Assembly (NCBI GenBank): GCA_003175865.1
Contig: PSRF01000018.1
Span: forward strand, 1-6,951
DNA: 6,951 nucleotides
DNA from: Blastocatellia bacterium
GTDB lineage: Bacteria; Acidobacteriota; Blastocatellia; Pyrinomonadales; Pyrinomonadaceae
Reading direction: 5' to 3'
Shown here: piece by piece, positions 1 through 5,420 of the stretch
Position numbering within the stretch: the first letter of the stretch is position 1
How the letters are laid out: the number at the start of each line of letters is the position of its first letter
Position numbers and translations under genes: made by a program
The notes under the pieces: model-generated
Databases searched by the model: none
Seen by the model: the letters and a program-made list of their open reading frames with translations, nothing else
Told to the model about the DNA's origin: nothing

Positions 1-401
1 GGTTCGGCAGTAGCAACCTCTTCTTGGAGTGGTTCCACTCGCTCTTGAGTCGCCTCAATGCGTTGTTCACGTTCGACGCGGTTCAGAGCAACTTGTTCGG
101 CCGCTTCATGTTCAGCGTCAGCTGTTCCCTTCTTGGATTTATCAATAACGATTCGCTCAAACTCTTCCTCCTCATCGAAGAAGTCTGAGACATACAGAAA
201 CGCATCGCGTTCAAGTCCGATATCGACAAACGCCGATTGCATTCCTGGCAAAACACGCATGACTCGTCCTTTGTAGATATTGCCGACGATGCCCTGATGC
301 TGTTCACCGCGTTCGATATAAAACTCGCTTACCTTATCGTCCTCGATGATCGCGATCTTCTTCTCGCGCCCGTTGACGCTAACAATTAGTTGTTTAGACA
401 T
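1..401 (-). CDS. Rne/Rng-family ribonuclease, N-terminal part (runs off window)
   Basis: An endoribonuclease of the RNase E/G family, which cleaves single-stranded AU-rich RNA in mRNA decay and rRNA/tRNA processing. Only the first 133 codons are present; the frame is open to the window edge. The protein begins MSKQLIVSVNGREKKIAIIE, which matches the family N-terminus. The S1 RNA-binding strands follow at about residues 37-73 (GIVGNIYKGRV, then LPGMQSAFVDIG and RDAFLYVSD). From about residue 76 there is a long acidic and charged stretch (DEEEEFERIV, later EHEAAEQVALNRVERE) that interrupts the S1 region. Such insertions occur in acidobacterial members but not in E. coli RNase G. The ATG at 401 is preceded by AAGG about 6 nt upstream and GAGGAG about 15 nt upstream. 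The catalytic DNase I-like domain and the zinc-link lie outside the window, so RNase E and RNase G cannot be told apart. Confidence 0.93.
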   Translation of the reverse strand, partial: MSKQLIVSVNGREKKIAIIEDDKVSEFYIERGEQHQGIVGNIYKGRVMRVLPGMQSAFVDIGLERDAFLYVSDFFDEEEEFERIVIDKSKKGTADAEHEAAEQVALNRVEREQRIEATQERVEPLQEEVATAE

Positions 402-686
402 TTCTAACCTTTATCTCTCCTCAAACGACAAACCACGAAACCGCGACACGAAGTCGAGTTGCTCTGCAAACACCGTTCGTTGCAGACGAACAGCAGCAAT
501 CTGGCTGACGTTTTCTTTAAATGTGGATGCGCAAATCGACCCGGCCGTCAAGCCAACGGCGAGGCACGGGCGTGCGCTAACTTGGCGATGCGAATAGACA
601 TCACCGTGAATTGAGTTGATTGAACCTGGCCCGGGATAGAACTGGAGAGAAACCCAGCTCCGATCGGGAGTGTTGTGGATATGGCA

Positions 687-716
687 GGAACTGCGACTGA
701 ATTCAGACGCAGTTCT
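687..716. repeat. near-perfect 28-bp palindrome (with a G-T pair added, 30 nt)
   Basis: The plus strand reads GAACTGCG, A, CTGAATTCAG, A, CGCAGTTC. Everything pairs except one symmetric A/A mismatch (T/T on the other strand). As RNA it would be an 8-bp stem, a mismatch, then a short inner stem closing on AATT. There is no T-run on either side, so it is not an intrinsic terminator. It may be an operator for a dimeric protein or a hairpin in the RNase leader. Confidence 0.7.
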
Positions 717-717
717 C

Positions 718-742
718 GACGTGCTTGCTAACGAAGCACGTC
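718..742. repeat. 9-bp stem hairpin next to the palindrome
   Basis: GACGTGCTT pairs perfectly with AAGCACGTC around a 7-nt loop (GCTAACG on plus, CGTTAGC on minus). It lies one base from the neighbouring palindrome, so two strong hairpins would stack in the RNase leader. No T-tract follows on either strand. Confidence 0.7.
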
Positions 743-876
743 CGCAATTTCTATCTTTCAACGAAAGAACCTGACTAGCCGCCGTACCGCGAGTCGGTAG
801 TTACTAACAGGGAGCGCGAAACTCAACTTTGCATGATGAGTTGGAAGTGCTCGAAACCTGTTGTCTGTCGAAATAG

Positions 877-890
877 GTCGCTTAAGCGAC
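877..890. repeat. perfect 14-bp palindrome
   Basis: GTCGCTTAAGCGAC is its own reverse complement. As RNA it gives a 5-bp GC-rich stem with a TTAA loop. It could be a protein-binding site or part of the folded leader of the RNase gene. Confidence 0.55.
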
Positions 891-1060
891 TCTCGGGGCA
901 ACGTGGGCGGCTGCAACAAAGTTAAATTTTGCCGTCGAACTGACGACAGTAAACCGGACTCGCCTCTAGACGCGGGAAGCGTTTTCTTAACTCCCTTGCG
1001 CTGTCCTGGTTTTAATTGGCACTTAGAGCGCCGAAAGAACCGGCCTGGCGAGCTGAGCGG

Positions 1061-1090
1061 AGTATAACCCAGACTCTTACGATCCGTGAA
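1061..1090 (-). promoter_or_regulatory. candidate promoter for the RNase leader
   Basis: On the minus strand, TATACT (1066-1061, one mismatch to the sigma-70 -10 box) is preceded after 18 nt by TTCACG (1090-1085, four of six matches to the -35 box). It lies directly downstream of the fmdB stop and its weak terminator, where a promoter for the next gene would be expected. Transcription would start near 1054, giving a leader of about 650 nt. It is a pattern match only. Confidence 0.4.
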
Positions 1091-1100
1091 ATTCAGTGAC

Positions 1101-1120
1101 GAAAAACTTGCTCGCAAGTC
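1101..1120 (-). terminator. weak intrinsic terminator after fmdB
   Basis: On the minus strand, ACTTG-CGAG-CAAGT is followed directly by TTTTC, with one further G-U pair possible at the base. The stem starts at the fmdB stop codon. It is short and not GC-rich, so read-through into the RNase leader is likely. Confidence 0.4.
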
Positions 1121-1346
1121 AGTTGAGCGAACAGGAACCTGGACCTCTCGGGTCGCCACATGTGCCGCAAGCTCCAACTGTTAGGTCCTGTTTTGAAGTA
1201 CCATCGCTGCCGCCCGGCGCGAAGACAGACAGCTGTTTTTCCAGTTTCCGGCTCTTACATGACGGACATACAACCGTCGTCTCGTTGCGGACCAACGCTT
1301 CGAAATGATTGTCACAGCGACGACAACGGTACTCAAAAATAGGCAT
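1119..1346 (-). CDS. FmdB-family zinc-ribbon protein
   Basis: A 75-residue protein of the FmdB/CxxC-CxxC-SSSS zinc-ribbon family, named after a putative regulator of the formamidase operon; its molecular role is unproven. The start MPIFEYRCRRC is typical. The ribbon is formed by Cys8/Cys11 and Cys27/Cys30 (CPSC). The short C-terminal tail ends CGTCGDPRGPGSC (Cys60, Cys63, Cys72), a tail often seen in this family that may be a second metal or redox site. The gene starts 5 nt after the stop of the DUF983 gene, so the two are almost certainly one transcript. Its best Shine-Dalgarno (GAAGG, about 13 nt upstream) lies inside the end of the DUF983 frame, which suggests translational coupling. The stop codon overlaps a weak terminator. 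Confidence 0.9.
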   Translation of the reverse strand: MPIFEYRCRRCDNHFEALVRNETTVVCPSCKSRKLEKQLSVFAPGGSDGTSKQDLTVGACGTCGDPRGPGSCSLN

Positions 1347-1351
1347 ACAGC

Positions 1352-1744
1352 TTATTCAACCTTCTTGGTGCGATAAGGCAGCGACTCAACAAAATGATCG
1401 AAGCCCAGCCAAAGACTCCAACTGTGGTGATAAAAGCCTACCGGAAAGATCACGGCAATCGCAAACAACACATACAAGACCTTACTGTAGTCGGCGCTCA
1501 ATACAAGCAAGGAAAAGAAACAGACCAGCAATATCACCAGTTCTGTGATCACTACATTGACAAGTATTGCACCAACGAAGAATCCCTCTTCGCGTTTGAA
1601 GTGCGCGCTGCAACTCGAGCAGTGATGTTTGATCTTGAAGGGACCGTCGAGGATCGAGTCCTTCCCGCATGCCGGACAGCGAAGCTTCGTTGCACGATCT
1701 AAAACTGCTTTGACATCCCCCCAACTTCTGTTCACGAACCACAT
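1352..1744 (-). CDS. DUF983-family membrane protein with N-terminal zinc ribbon
   Basis: A small inner-membrane protein of the DUF983 family, function unknown. From the ATG at 1744 it has 130 residues. CPAC (23-26) and CSSC (42-45) form a zinc ribbon on the cytosolic side. Two hydrophobic segments follow at about 56-84 and 88-105. Then comes FYHHSWSLWLGFD (about 104-116), which fits the family's end motif (Pro, aromatic/basic residues, S-x-x-LWL-x-x-D). The frame is open further upstream to a GTG at 1855, which would add 37 residues. I prefer 1744 because family members have only a short lead before the first CxxC and neither start has a convincing ribosome binding site. It is the first gene of a pair with the FmdB-like gene, diverging from the exported gene at 1935. 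Confidence 0.85.
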   Translation of the reverse strand: MWFVNRSWGDVKAVLDRATKLRCPACGKDSILDGPFKIKHHCSSCSAHFKREEGFFVGAILVNVVITELVILLVCFFSLLVLSADYSKVLYVLFAIAVIFPVGFYHHSWSLWLGFDHFVESLPYRTKKVE

Positions 1745-1934
1745 CTTAAGCCCGTAATGGGCCGCGGCACCAGCAATCTGTTCACTTTTGTATGCGATTT
1801 TGTTGGATGGTGCGACAACCGAACACGAATTGGTATGAAACCCAATCACCTGCACAACAAAACAATGGGATTTTCAGGCTTTTTCGACTGCGGCATAGTC
1901 GTTGCCAATTCAGTATGTCGTGAGGAGGCTGAAT
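1745..1934. promoter_or_regulatory. divergent intergenic region with a candidate promoter for the 1935 gene
   Basis: This stretch separates two diverging transcripts. On the plus strand, TTTTCA (1871-1876) and CATAGT (1894-1899), spaced 17 nt, each match four of six consensus promoter positions. That places transcription start near 1906 and a leader of about 30 nt. The inverted repeat CGACT-7 nt-AGTCG (1885-1901) overlaps the -10 and could be an operator. I saw no convincing promoter for the DUF983 gene. If its GTG start at 1855 is used, half of this region is coding. Confidence 0.3.
1922..1928 (+). promoter_or_regulatory. strong Shine-Dalgarno that fixes the start of the 1935 gene
   Basis: GAGGAGG lies 6 nt before the ATG at 1935, an ideal arrangement. 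It decides for this start over the in-frame ATG at 1902. The start chosen also puts a clean signal peptide at the N-terminus. The strength suggests high expression. Confidence 0.85.
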
Positions 1935-2387
1935 ATGAAACTACGAAAGCTTGCAAGTGGAATCGCAGGAGCAGTCTTCGCCGTATCAATCGTGTTTGGT
2001 GTTGGTCTAACGGCAAATGCGCAATACCCAAACGATCGTTATCAGCGTGATCGTGACTACCAACGAGATCGTGATCAACGTAGGCGAGACAGGGATTATC
2101 GTGATAGAGACTATAACCGTCGGAACAATCGATTCAATGATGACTATCCCGATTGGGGCGGAACTTTCGATCTAAGACAGACGGCACTTAATGCCGGCGC
2201 CAATGAAGGCATTAAGGCGGGACGTAATGATCGCCGACGCAACAGACCTTATGACTTCCGAGATGAGAGCGGTTACCAGAAAGCGACCCATGATTACAGT
2301 TCACGACTCGGCGATCGAGGGCTTTACCAACGGTACTACCGAATAGCCTTCGAACATGCTTATGCTGACGGTTATGAGGGTTACTGA
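1935..2387 (+). CDS. exported RD-rich low-complexity protein, unknown function
   Basis: A 150-residue protein I cannot assign to a named family. Residues 1-29 are a signal peptide (basic MKLRK, hydrophobic core, ANA before Gln30), so it is exported to the periplasm or beyond. Residues 35-62 are a highly charged Arg/Asp/Tyr/Gln repeat (units such as YQRDRD and YRDRD), probably disordered. The C-terminal half is ordered-looking. It has ALNAGANEGIKAGRND (83-98, Gly every fourth residue at 88, 92, 96), a basic linker, GYQKATHDY (113-121) and LYQRYYRIAFEHAYADGYEGY at the end, where A138, A142 and G146 repeat the four-residue spacing. Similar small exported proteins with Gly-x3-Gly helices are familiar from Acidobacteria, but no function is known to me. 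It is a single-gene unit with its own excellent ribosome binding site and strong terminator, convergent with the S9 peptidase gene. Confidence 0.85.
   Translation: MKLRKLASGIAGAVFAVSIVFGVGLTANAQYPNDRYQRDRDYQRDRDQRRRDRDYRDRDYNRRNNRFNDDYPDWGGTFDLRQTALNAGANEGIKAGRNDRRRNRPYDFRDESGYQKATHDYSSRLGDRGLYQRYYRIAFEHAYADGYEGY
2037..2120 (+). repeat. degenerate tandem repeat coding the RD-rich segment
   Basis: The DNA cycles through variants of CGTGATCGTGACTAC / CGAGATCGTGAT and encodes residues 35-62 of the exported protein. Arg and Asp codons vary (CGT, CGA, AGG, AGA; GAT, GAC). The amino acid pattern is therefore kept while the DNA repeat has drifted, which suggests selection on composition rather than a recent expansion. 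Confidence 0.6.
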
Positions 2388-2409
2388 TTAGGTTCGATCA
2401 AGGGGGAAC

Positions 2410-2440
2410 AAAAACGGGAGCCACTCGGCTCCCGTTTTTT
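2410..2440. terminator. strong bidirectional intrinsic terminator
   Basis: ACGGGAGCC (2414-2422) pairs perfectly with GGCTCCCGT (2427-2435) around ACTC. It is followed by T6 on the plus strand and T5 on the minus strand. It lies 23 nt after the stop of the exported RD-rich gene and would stop that transcript. In reverse it can stop the three-gene decarboxylase-peptidase transcript, about 150-180 nt past the peptidase stop codon. Confidence 0.92.
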
Positions 2441-2469
2441 AATGTTCGATAAGCTTCAGCTTGTCGTTG
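2441..2469 (+). repeat. 29-bp inverted-repeat element, copy 1
   Basis: The core CGATAAGCTTCAGCTTGTCG is itself a hairpin (CGATAAGCT/AGCTTGTCG with one T-G pair). Read on the plus strand it matches copy 2 read on the minus strand at 25 of 29 positions, and all four differences are T/C changes. It begins directly after the T-run of the terminator. No T-run follows the element itself. Confidence 0.8.
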
Positions 2470-2560
2470 TCTCTCCAGCGTCGTTCAACTGTCCCAGAGC
2501 ATAGAATTTTAATGGCTACCGATCGTTGTACTTATCTGTCTGCTTGAACAACCCGAAAGT

Positions 2561-2589
2561 CGACGACAAGCTAAAGCTTATCGGGCATT
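2561..2589 (-). repeat. 29-bp inverted-repeat element, copy 2
   Basis: On the minus strand it reads AATGCC, then CGATAAGCTTTAGCTTGTCG, then TCG. It starts on the base right after the TAA of the S9 peptidase gene. It shares 25 of 29 positions with copy 1 in opposite orientation and folds into the same hairpin. Because the copies are inverted, a transcript crossing both could form a stem of about 29 bp with a 91-nt loop. Confidence 0.8.
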
Positions 2590-4788
2590 TTATTGTGTCC
2601 CCTTCAAATAACGATCAAACCATGCAATCGACCGTTCAAGCGCATCGAGCTGGTGCTTTGGTTCGCGTAACCCGTGCCCTTCACGTGGATATCGTACGAG
2701 TACTGATTCCACACCTCGTCGTCTCAACGCCATGTACATCTCTTCCGCCTGTGTTATGTGCACATCGTTGTCGTTCTCGCCATGAATGAACAACGTCGGC
2801 GTCTGCACTTGTCGGACATAACGAAGGGGGGACCACTGCCACAGCAGATCATAGTTGTCCCATGGGAACCCCCCAAACTCCGCATGCACGAGGTCCTGAT
2901 ACAGTGAAGTCGAATAGAAGCTGATGAGATTACTAACACTCGCAACAGCAACCGCAGCACGGAATCTTGGCGTCTGCGTAATCACCCAGTTCGTCATGAA
3001 ACCACCATAACTTCCCCCGGTCACTGCCAATCGATTCGTGTCAACCCATGAATTGCGTTTCAACGTTTCATCAACACCAGCCATCAGATCCTTGTAATCG
3101 CCGCCACCCCATTCGTTAAGTGTTCCATCAGAAAACTTCTGACCGTAGCTACTCGATCCACGTGGATTAAGATAGAGAACGGCATAACCACTTCCGGCAT
3201 AAGCTTGGAACGAGGAATTAAATGACCACCCGTACGCACCGTGTGGTCCACCATGAATACTGAGAATCAACGGAACCTTCTCATCGCGAGGAAACGGCGG
3301 TCGCATTAACCAACCTTGAATTTGTGTTCCATCAAAACTGGCATAAGTAAATTCTTCAGGCACAGAAAGTCGAACTGATTGCAGAAGTCCGTCGTTGTGT
3401 GCACTCAACCTGCGCAATGGCACCAGACTGCCGACACCGAACCAGACTTCAGCCGGCCGCAGAGCAGTTCCAAGAGTAAAGACCATCGGCACTGTTGTTT
3501 CTGAAAACTCGTCACGTGTGATTGTTTGTGTCCGACTACCAACACTGAAACTAGTAATCTGAAATGGCGGCGCCAAACTTGCCGCCGAGTTTGAATCAAT
3601 TCGAAACTTGGAATCCTGGATATCGAATACCCCACCCAATTCACCATCGAGAATAAACAGCGAGAACCGACTCGTCCGGCCGCCGTCGACGCCTGTGCGA
3701 AAGATAGTGACGTATCCCTTGTCGCCAGCGAGGAAGTAGATGGAGCGGCCATCCGGTGACCAGCGTGGGCTGCGTACACGTCGATCGAGCTCATCACCAA
3801 GCTCGCGTCCGCCCCCACCAGAGGCAGCAATCACCCACGCGTGTGTGTCCTCAGCAACACTGTCGATCGTTGTGAGGTCACGCTTTGTTGCGGTATATGC
3901 GATCCATTTCCCATCCGGTGAGAACACGGGACTGTACTCACAACCCTTTGTCTGAGTGACTTGTCGAATTTGTCCGCCCATATCGACGGTGAAAATATCT
4001 GAGTTGTTGTTTGCATCAGGGTCTGCCTCATGGTTTGAAAGATAAGCAACTTCGTCACCACGAGGACTAAAACTGACTGCGTGATCGTAAAAGAGTCCGG
4101 AAGTCAGCTGCCTTGATTCTGCGCGTTCGACATCAACAATCCACACATGCGTCCGCCGGTTGTCAGAGAGCGCCGTACGTGATTTGTATTGAATACGATC
4201 GATGACTCGTGGGTCGTCGGTTCGCCGTGTTGTTGAGTCAACAGCTTCAGGGGTCGCCGAGATGTAAGCGATGCGTTTGGAATCTGGCGCCCATGAAAAA
4301 CTTTCTCCGGCATATGTAATGAAGAAATTTGTGGCCTGGATGCCGGCGACAAACCGTGGCTCTCGTCTATCGAGTCTAATGACCCACAAACCATCCTGCT
4401 CTTCGTGATTTGACAGAAACGCGACGGAGTTGCTGTCAGGCGACCAACGTGGAGTCGAAGCACTCCAGCCGACGGGCAAAAGAGGGGAAGGTGCAGTTCG
4501 GAGTTCCGGCCATTCGGCGTAAGGAACAGGTCTTCGTGGGCCAACAGTCGTAGGATAGTTGAAAAGAGAATCGGCCCCTGCCCGAGCTAAAAAGAGTGTG
4601 GTGTTGGTTTTGTCACCATCTGCAGACGATACGGTGTAGACAACCCACTGTCCGTTTGGTGATATCTGCGCGTCAGATACAGTCGCAATGCGTAGAAGAT
4701 CTTGAGCAGTAAATGGTCGTCGACGTTGCGCTGCGCCCTTGATACAACACACGAGCAGCAACGCGATCAGAAAGGCTTTTCTTGTCAT
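2590..4788 (-). CDS. exported S9 family serine peptidase (acylaminoacyl-peptidase / DPP5-like)
   Basis: A 732-residue prolyl-oligopeptidase-family enzyme that trims short peptides from the N-terminus, probably in the periplasm. Residues 1-20 form a signal peptide (KGAA before Gln21). Residues about 35-470 are a beta-propeller with recurrent WSPDG/FSPDG blades: SPNGQWVVY at 43, PRWSPDS at 113, SWAPDSKRIAY at 165, SFSPRGDEVAY at 239, VFSPDGKWIAY at 288 and RWSPDGRSIYF at 342. The alpha/beta-hydrolase domain carries the oxyanion motif HGGPHG (512-517), nucleophile Ser593 in GGSYGG, Asp673 in HGENDND and His705 in REGHG, so the triad is complete. EWGGGDYKDLMAGVD (559-573) favours the S9C branch over true DPP4, but substrate preference cannot be read here. 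The ATG lies 20 nt after the stop of the PsbP-like gene, with no strong ribosome binding site, so coupling is likely. Last gene of the three-gene group. Confidence 0.95.
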   Translation of the reverse strand: MTRKAFLIALLLVCCIKGAAQRRRPFTAQDLLRIATVSDAQISPNGQWVVYTVSSADGDKTNTTLFLARAGADSLFNYPTTVGPRRPVPYAEWPELRTAPSPLLPVGWSASTPRWSPDSNSVAFLSNHEEQDGLWVIRLDRREPRFVAGIQATNFFITYAGESFSWAPDSKRIAYISATPEAVDSTTRRTDDPRVIDRIQYKSRTALSDNRRTHVWIVDVERAESRQLTSGLFYDHAVSFSPRGDEVAYLSNHEADPDANNNSDIFTVDMGGQIRQVTQTKGCEYSPVFSPDGKWIAYTATKRDLTTIDSVAEDTHAWVIAASGGGGRELGDELDRRVRSPRWSPDGRSIYFLAGDKGYVTIFRTGVDGGRTSRFSLFILDGELGGVFDIQDSKFRIDSNSAASLAPPFQITSFSVGSRTQTITRDEFSETTVPMVFTLGTALRPAEVWFGVGSLVPLRRLSAHNDGLLQSVRLSVPEEFTYASFDGTQIQGWLMRPPFPRDEKVPLILSIHGGPHGAYGWSFNSSFQAYAGSGYAVLYLNPRGSSSYGQKFSDGTLNEWGGGDYKDLMAGVDETLKRNSWVDTNRLAVTGGSYGGFMTNWVITQTPRFRAAVAVASVSNLISFYSTSLYQDLVHAEFGGFPWDNYDLLWQWSPLRYVRQVQTPTLFIHGENDNDVHITQAEEMYMALRRRGVESVLVRYPREGHGLREPKHQLDALERSIAWFDRYLKGTQ

Positions 4789-4808
4789 CGGTGCAATCTG
4801 TGGATCAA

Positions 4809-5360
4809 CTATTTTGGACTGGGAGAAGCTTTCGGCTTAGGTTCTTCAACCTTCAGACTTGTACGGATAAGATCAAAACCACTTGCATATTTCTTACGAT
4901 CCGCCTCTGGTCCAAAGTAAGTAACAATCACAACACGTTGACCCACCAGTGCCCAATAGATCTGTGCGGTTGCAGTATCAGTTCCAAATGAGAACTTGAT
5001 CCTTACACCTTCAGCCGGCACACCACCGATTTCGGAAGTCTCAGGTGTGCGCTCGGCCTTCGCGCCCATAGAAGTAAATTGCTTCGCGAACGCCTCGACG
5101 TAAGGATCGATAAGCGCCTTATGCGCGTCAGCCATCTTTTCTGCAGTAATGCGGCCCTTGTGAGCGGAAACGCTGAGCTGCAAGTCGGCGTCGGGTCGGG
5201 ACAATTTAAGTGTTTGCGTGTCGGAGTTACTCGCATCTTCGAGAGCCCAGCCGTTCGAGTAGTCGAACGAAAGCCCCTCTTTGCTGAAGTGTTTTGGTTC
5301 TTGAGCGAATGCAAAACTATAAAGAAACCCAAAGACTAAAATGGTTAGAATTATTCTCAT
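4809..5360 (-). CDS. exported PsbP/DcrB-like small protein
   Basis: A 183-residue protein with a signal peptide (residues 1-19, AFA before Gln20). The mature part starts HFSKEGLSFDYSNGWAL, a pattern of the PsbP/DcrB/Mog1-like fold (a beta-strand containing F-S/K-x-G-hydrophobic-SFDYP-x-GW). A strand like LKLSRPDADLQLSVSA follows (51-66), then a helix (about 72-97, EKMADAHKALIDPYVEAFAK), IGGVPAEGVRIKFSF (111-125) and QIYWALVGQRVVIVTYFG (133-150). The end is a Pro/Lys/Ser tail (PKPKASPSPK), probably disordered. Family members are small periplasmic or lipid-anchored proteins with no single known activity. I see no lipobox, so it should be soluble. The ATG at 5360 has only a weak GAGA upstream. 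It sits 60 nt after the decarboxylase and 20 nt before the peptidase. The family assignment is by pattern and moderately sure; the gene itself is secure. Confidence 0.8.
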   Translation of the reverse strand: MRIILTILVFGFLYSFAFAQEPKHFSKEGLSFDYSNGWALEDASNSDTQTLKLSRPDADLQLSVSAHKGRITAEKMADAHKALIDPYVEAFAKQFTSMGAKAERTPETSEIGGVPAEGVRIKFSFGTDTATAQIYWALVGQRVVIVTYFGPEADRKKYASGFDLIRTSLKVEEPKPKASPSPK

Positions 5361-5420
5361 AGTTATCTCGAAGTAAATTTTGACGCGTAGCGTGGTGATG
5401 AATCCCAGGAAGTCCTGACC

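Larger units (their letters stand above)
402..1054 (-). promoter_or_regulatory. long structured 5' leader of the RNase E/G gene (proposed)
   Basis: About 700 nt between fmdB and the RNase gene hold no recognisable protein gene. The open frames there (411-761, 758-1177) are arginine/serine-rich, match no family I know and lack good starts. The strand is instead full of inverted repeats: 1030-1044 (GCCG/CGGC), 933-945 (CGTC/GACG), 877-890 (perfect 14-bp palindrome), 785-799 (TACCG/CGGTA), 755-767, 718-742, 687-716, 639-660 (7 pairs, one G-U on the minus strand), 544-560 (GCCGT/ACGGC) and 463-486 (TCTGCAA/TTGCAGA). A promoter-like pair sits just upstream. E. coli rne has a 361-nt leader whose hairpins mediate RNase E autoregulation. 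A similar role here is inference. The region could alternatively encode a separate small RNA; I did not recognise RNase P RNA, tmRNA, 6S or SRP RNA signatures. Confidence 0.45.

Noticed and set aside
411..761. Minus-strand 116-codon open frame upstream of the RNase gene
   Set aside because: It would start with TTG, has no family resemblance or ribosome site, and overlaps the hairpin-rich leader including the 28-bp palindrome.
762..1041. 10-bp direct repeat CGAAAGAACC at 762-771 and 1032-1041
   Set aside because: Short enough to occur by chance and contains a simple GAAAG core. Both sit in small hairpins, but no further copies were seen.
402..1054. RNase P RNA, tmRNA, SRP RNA or a tRNA in the gene-free stretch
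   Set aside because: I looked on both strands for GAGGAAAGTCC/ACAGAAA, the SRP GGAAGGAAGCAGCC loop, and GGTTCGA T-loops with a matching acceptor stem. Only partial, unconvincing likenesses were found (for example GGCGAGTCCGG on the minus strand).
758..1177. Minus-strand 139-codon open frame overlapping the end of fmdB
   Set aside because: Arg/Ser/Pro-rich translation without a recognisable domain. It overlaps fmdB and its terminator in another frame, so it looks like a chance frame.
3405..3830. Alternative-frame open frames inside the S9 peptidase gene, also at 4104-4544, 3831-4061 and 2526-2789
   Set aside because: They lie wholly or mostly within a gene with complete catalytic and propeller motifs, and their translations show no domain.
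4743..4788. Lipobox in the S9 peptidase signal peptide (LLVCC)
   Set aside because: The residue before Cys is Val or Cys instead of Gly/Ala/Ser, while a normal signal peptidase I site (GAA before Gln21) follows. A lipoprotein is less likely.
5361..5420. Small inverted repeat CAGGA-AG-TCCTG between the decarboxylase and the PsbP-like gene
   Set aside because: The two-base loop cannot fold as drawn and there is no T-run, so it is not a terminator and does not argue against co-transcription.
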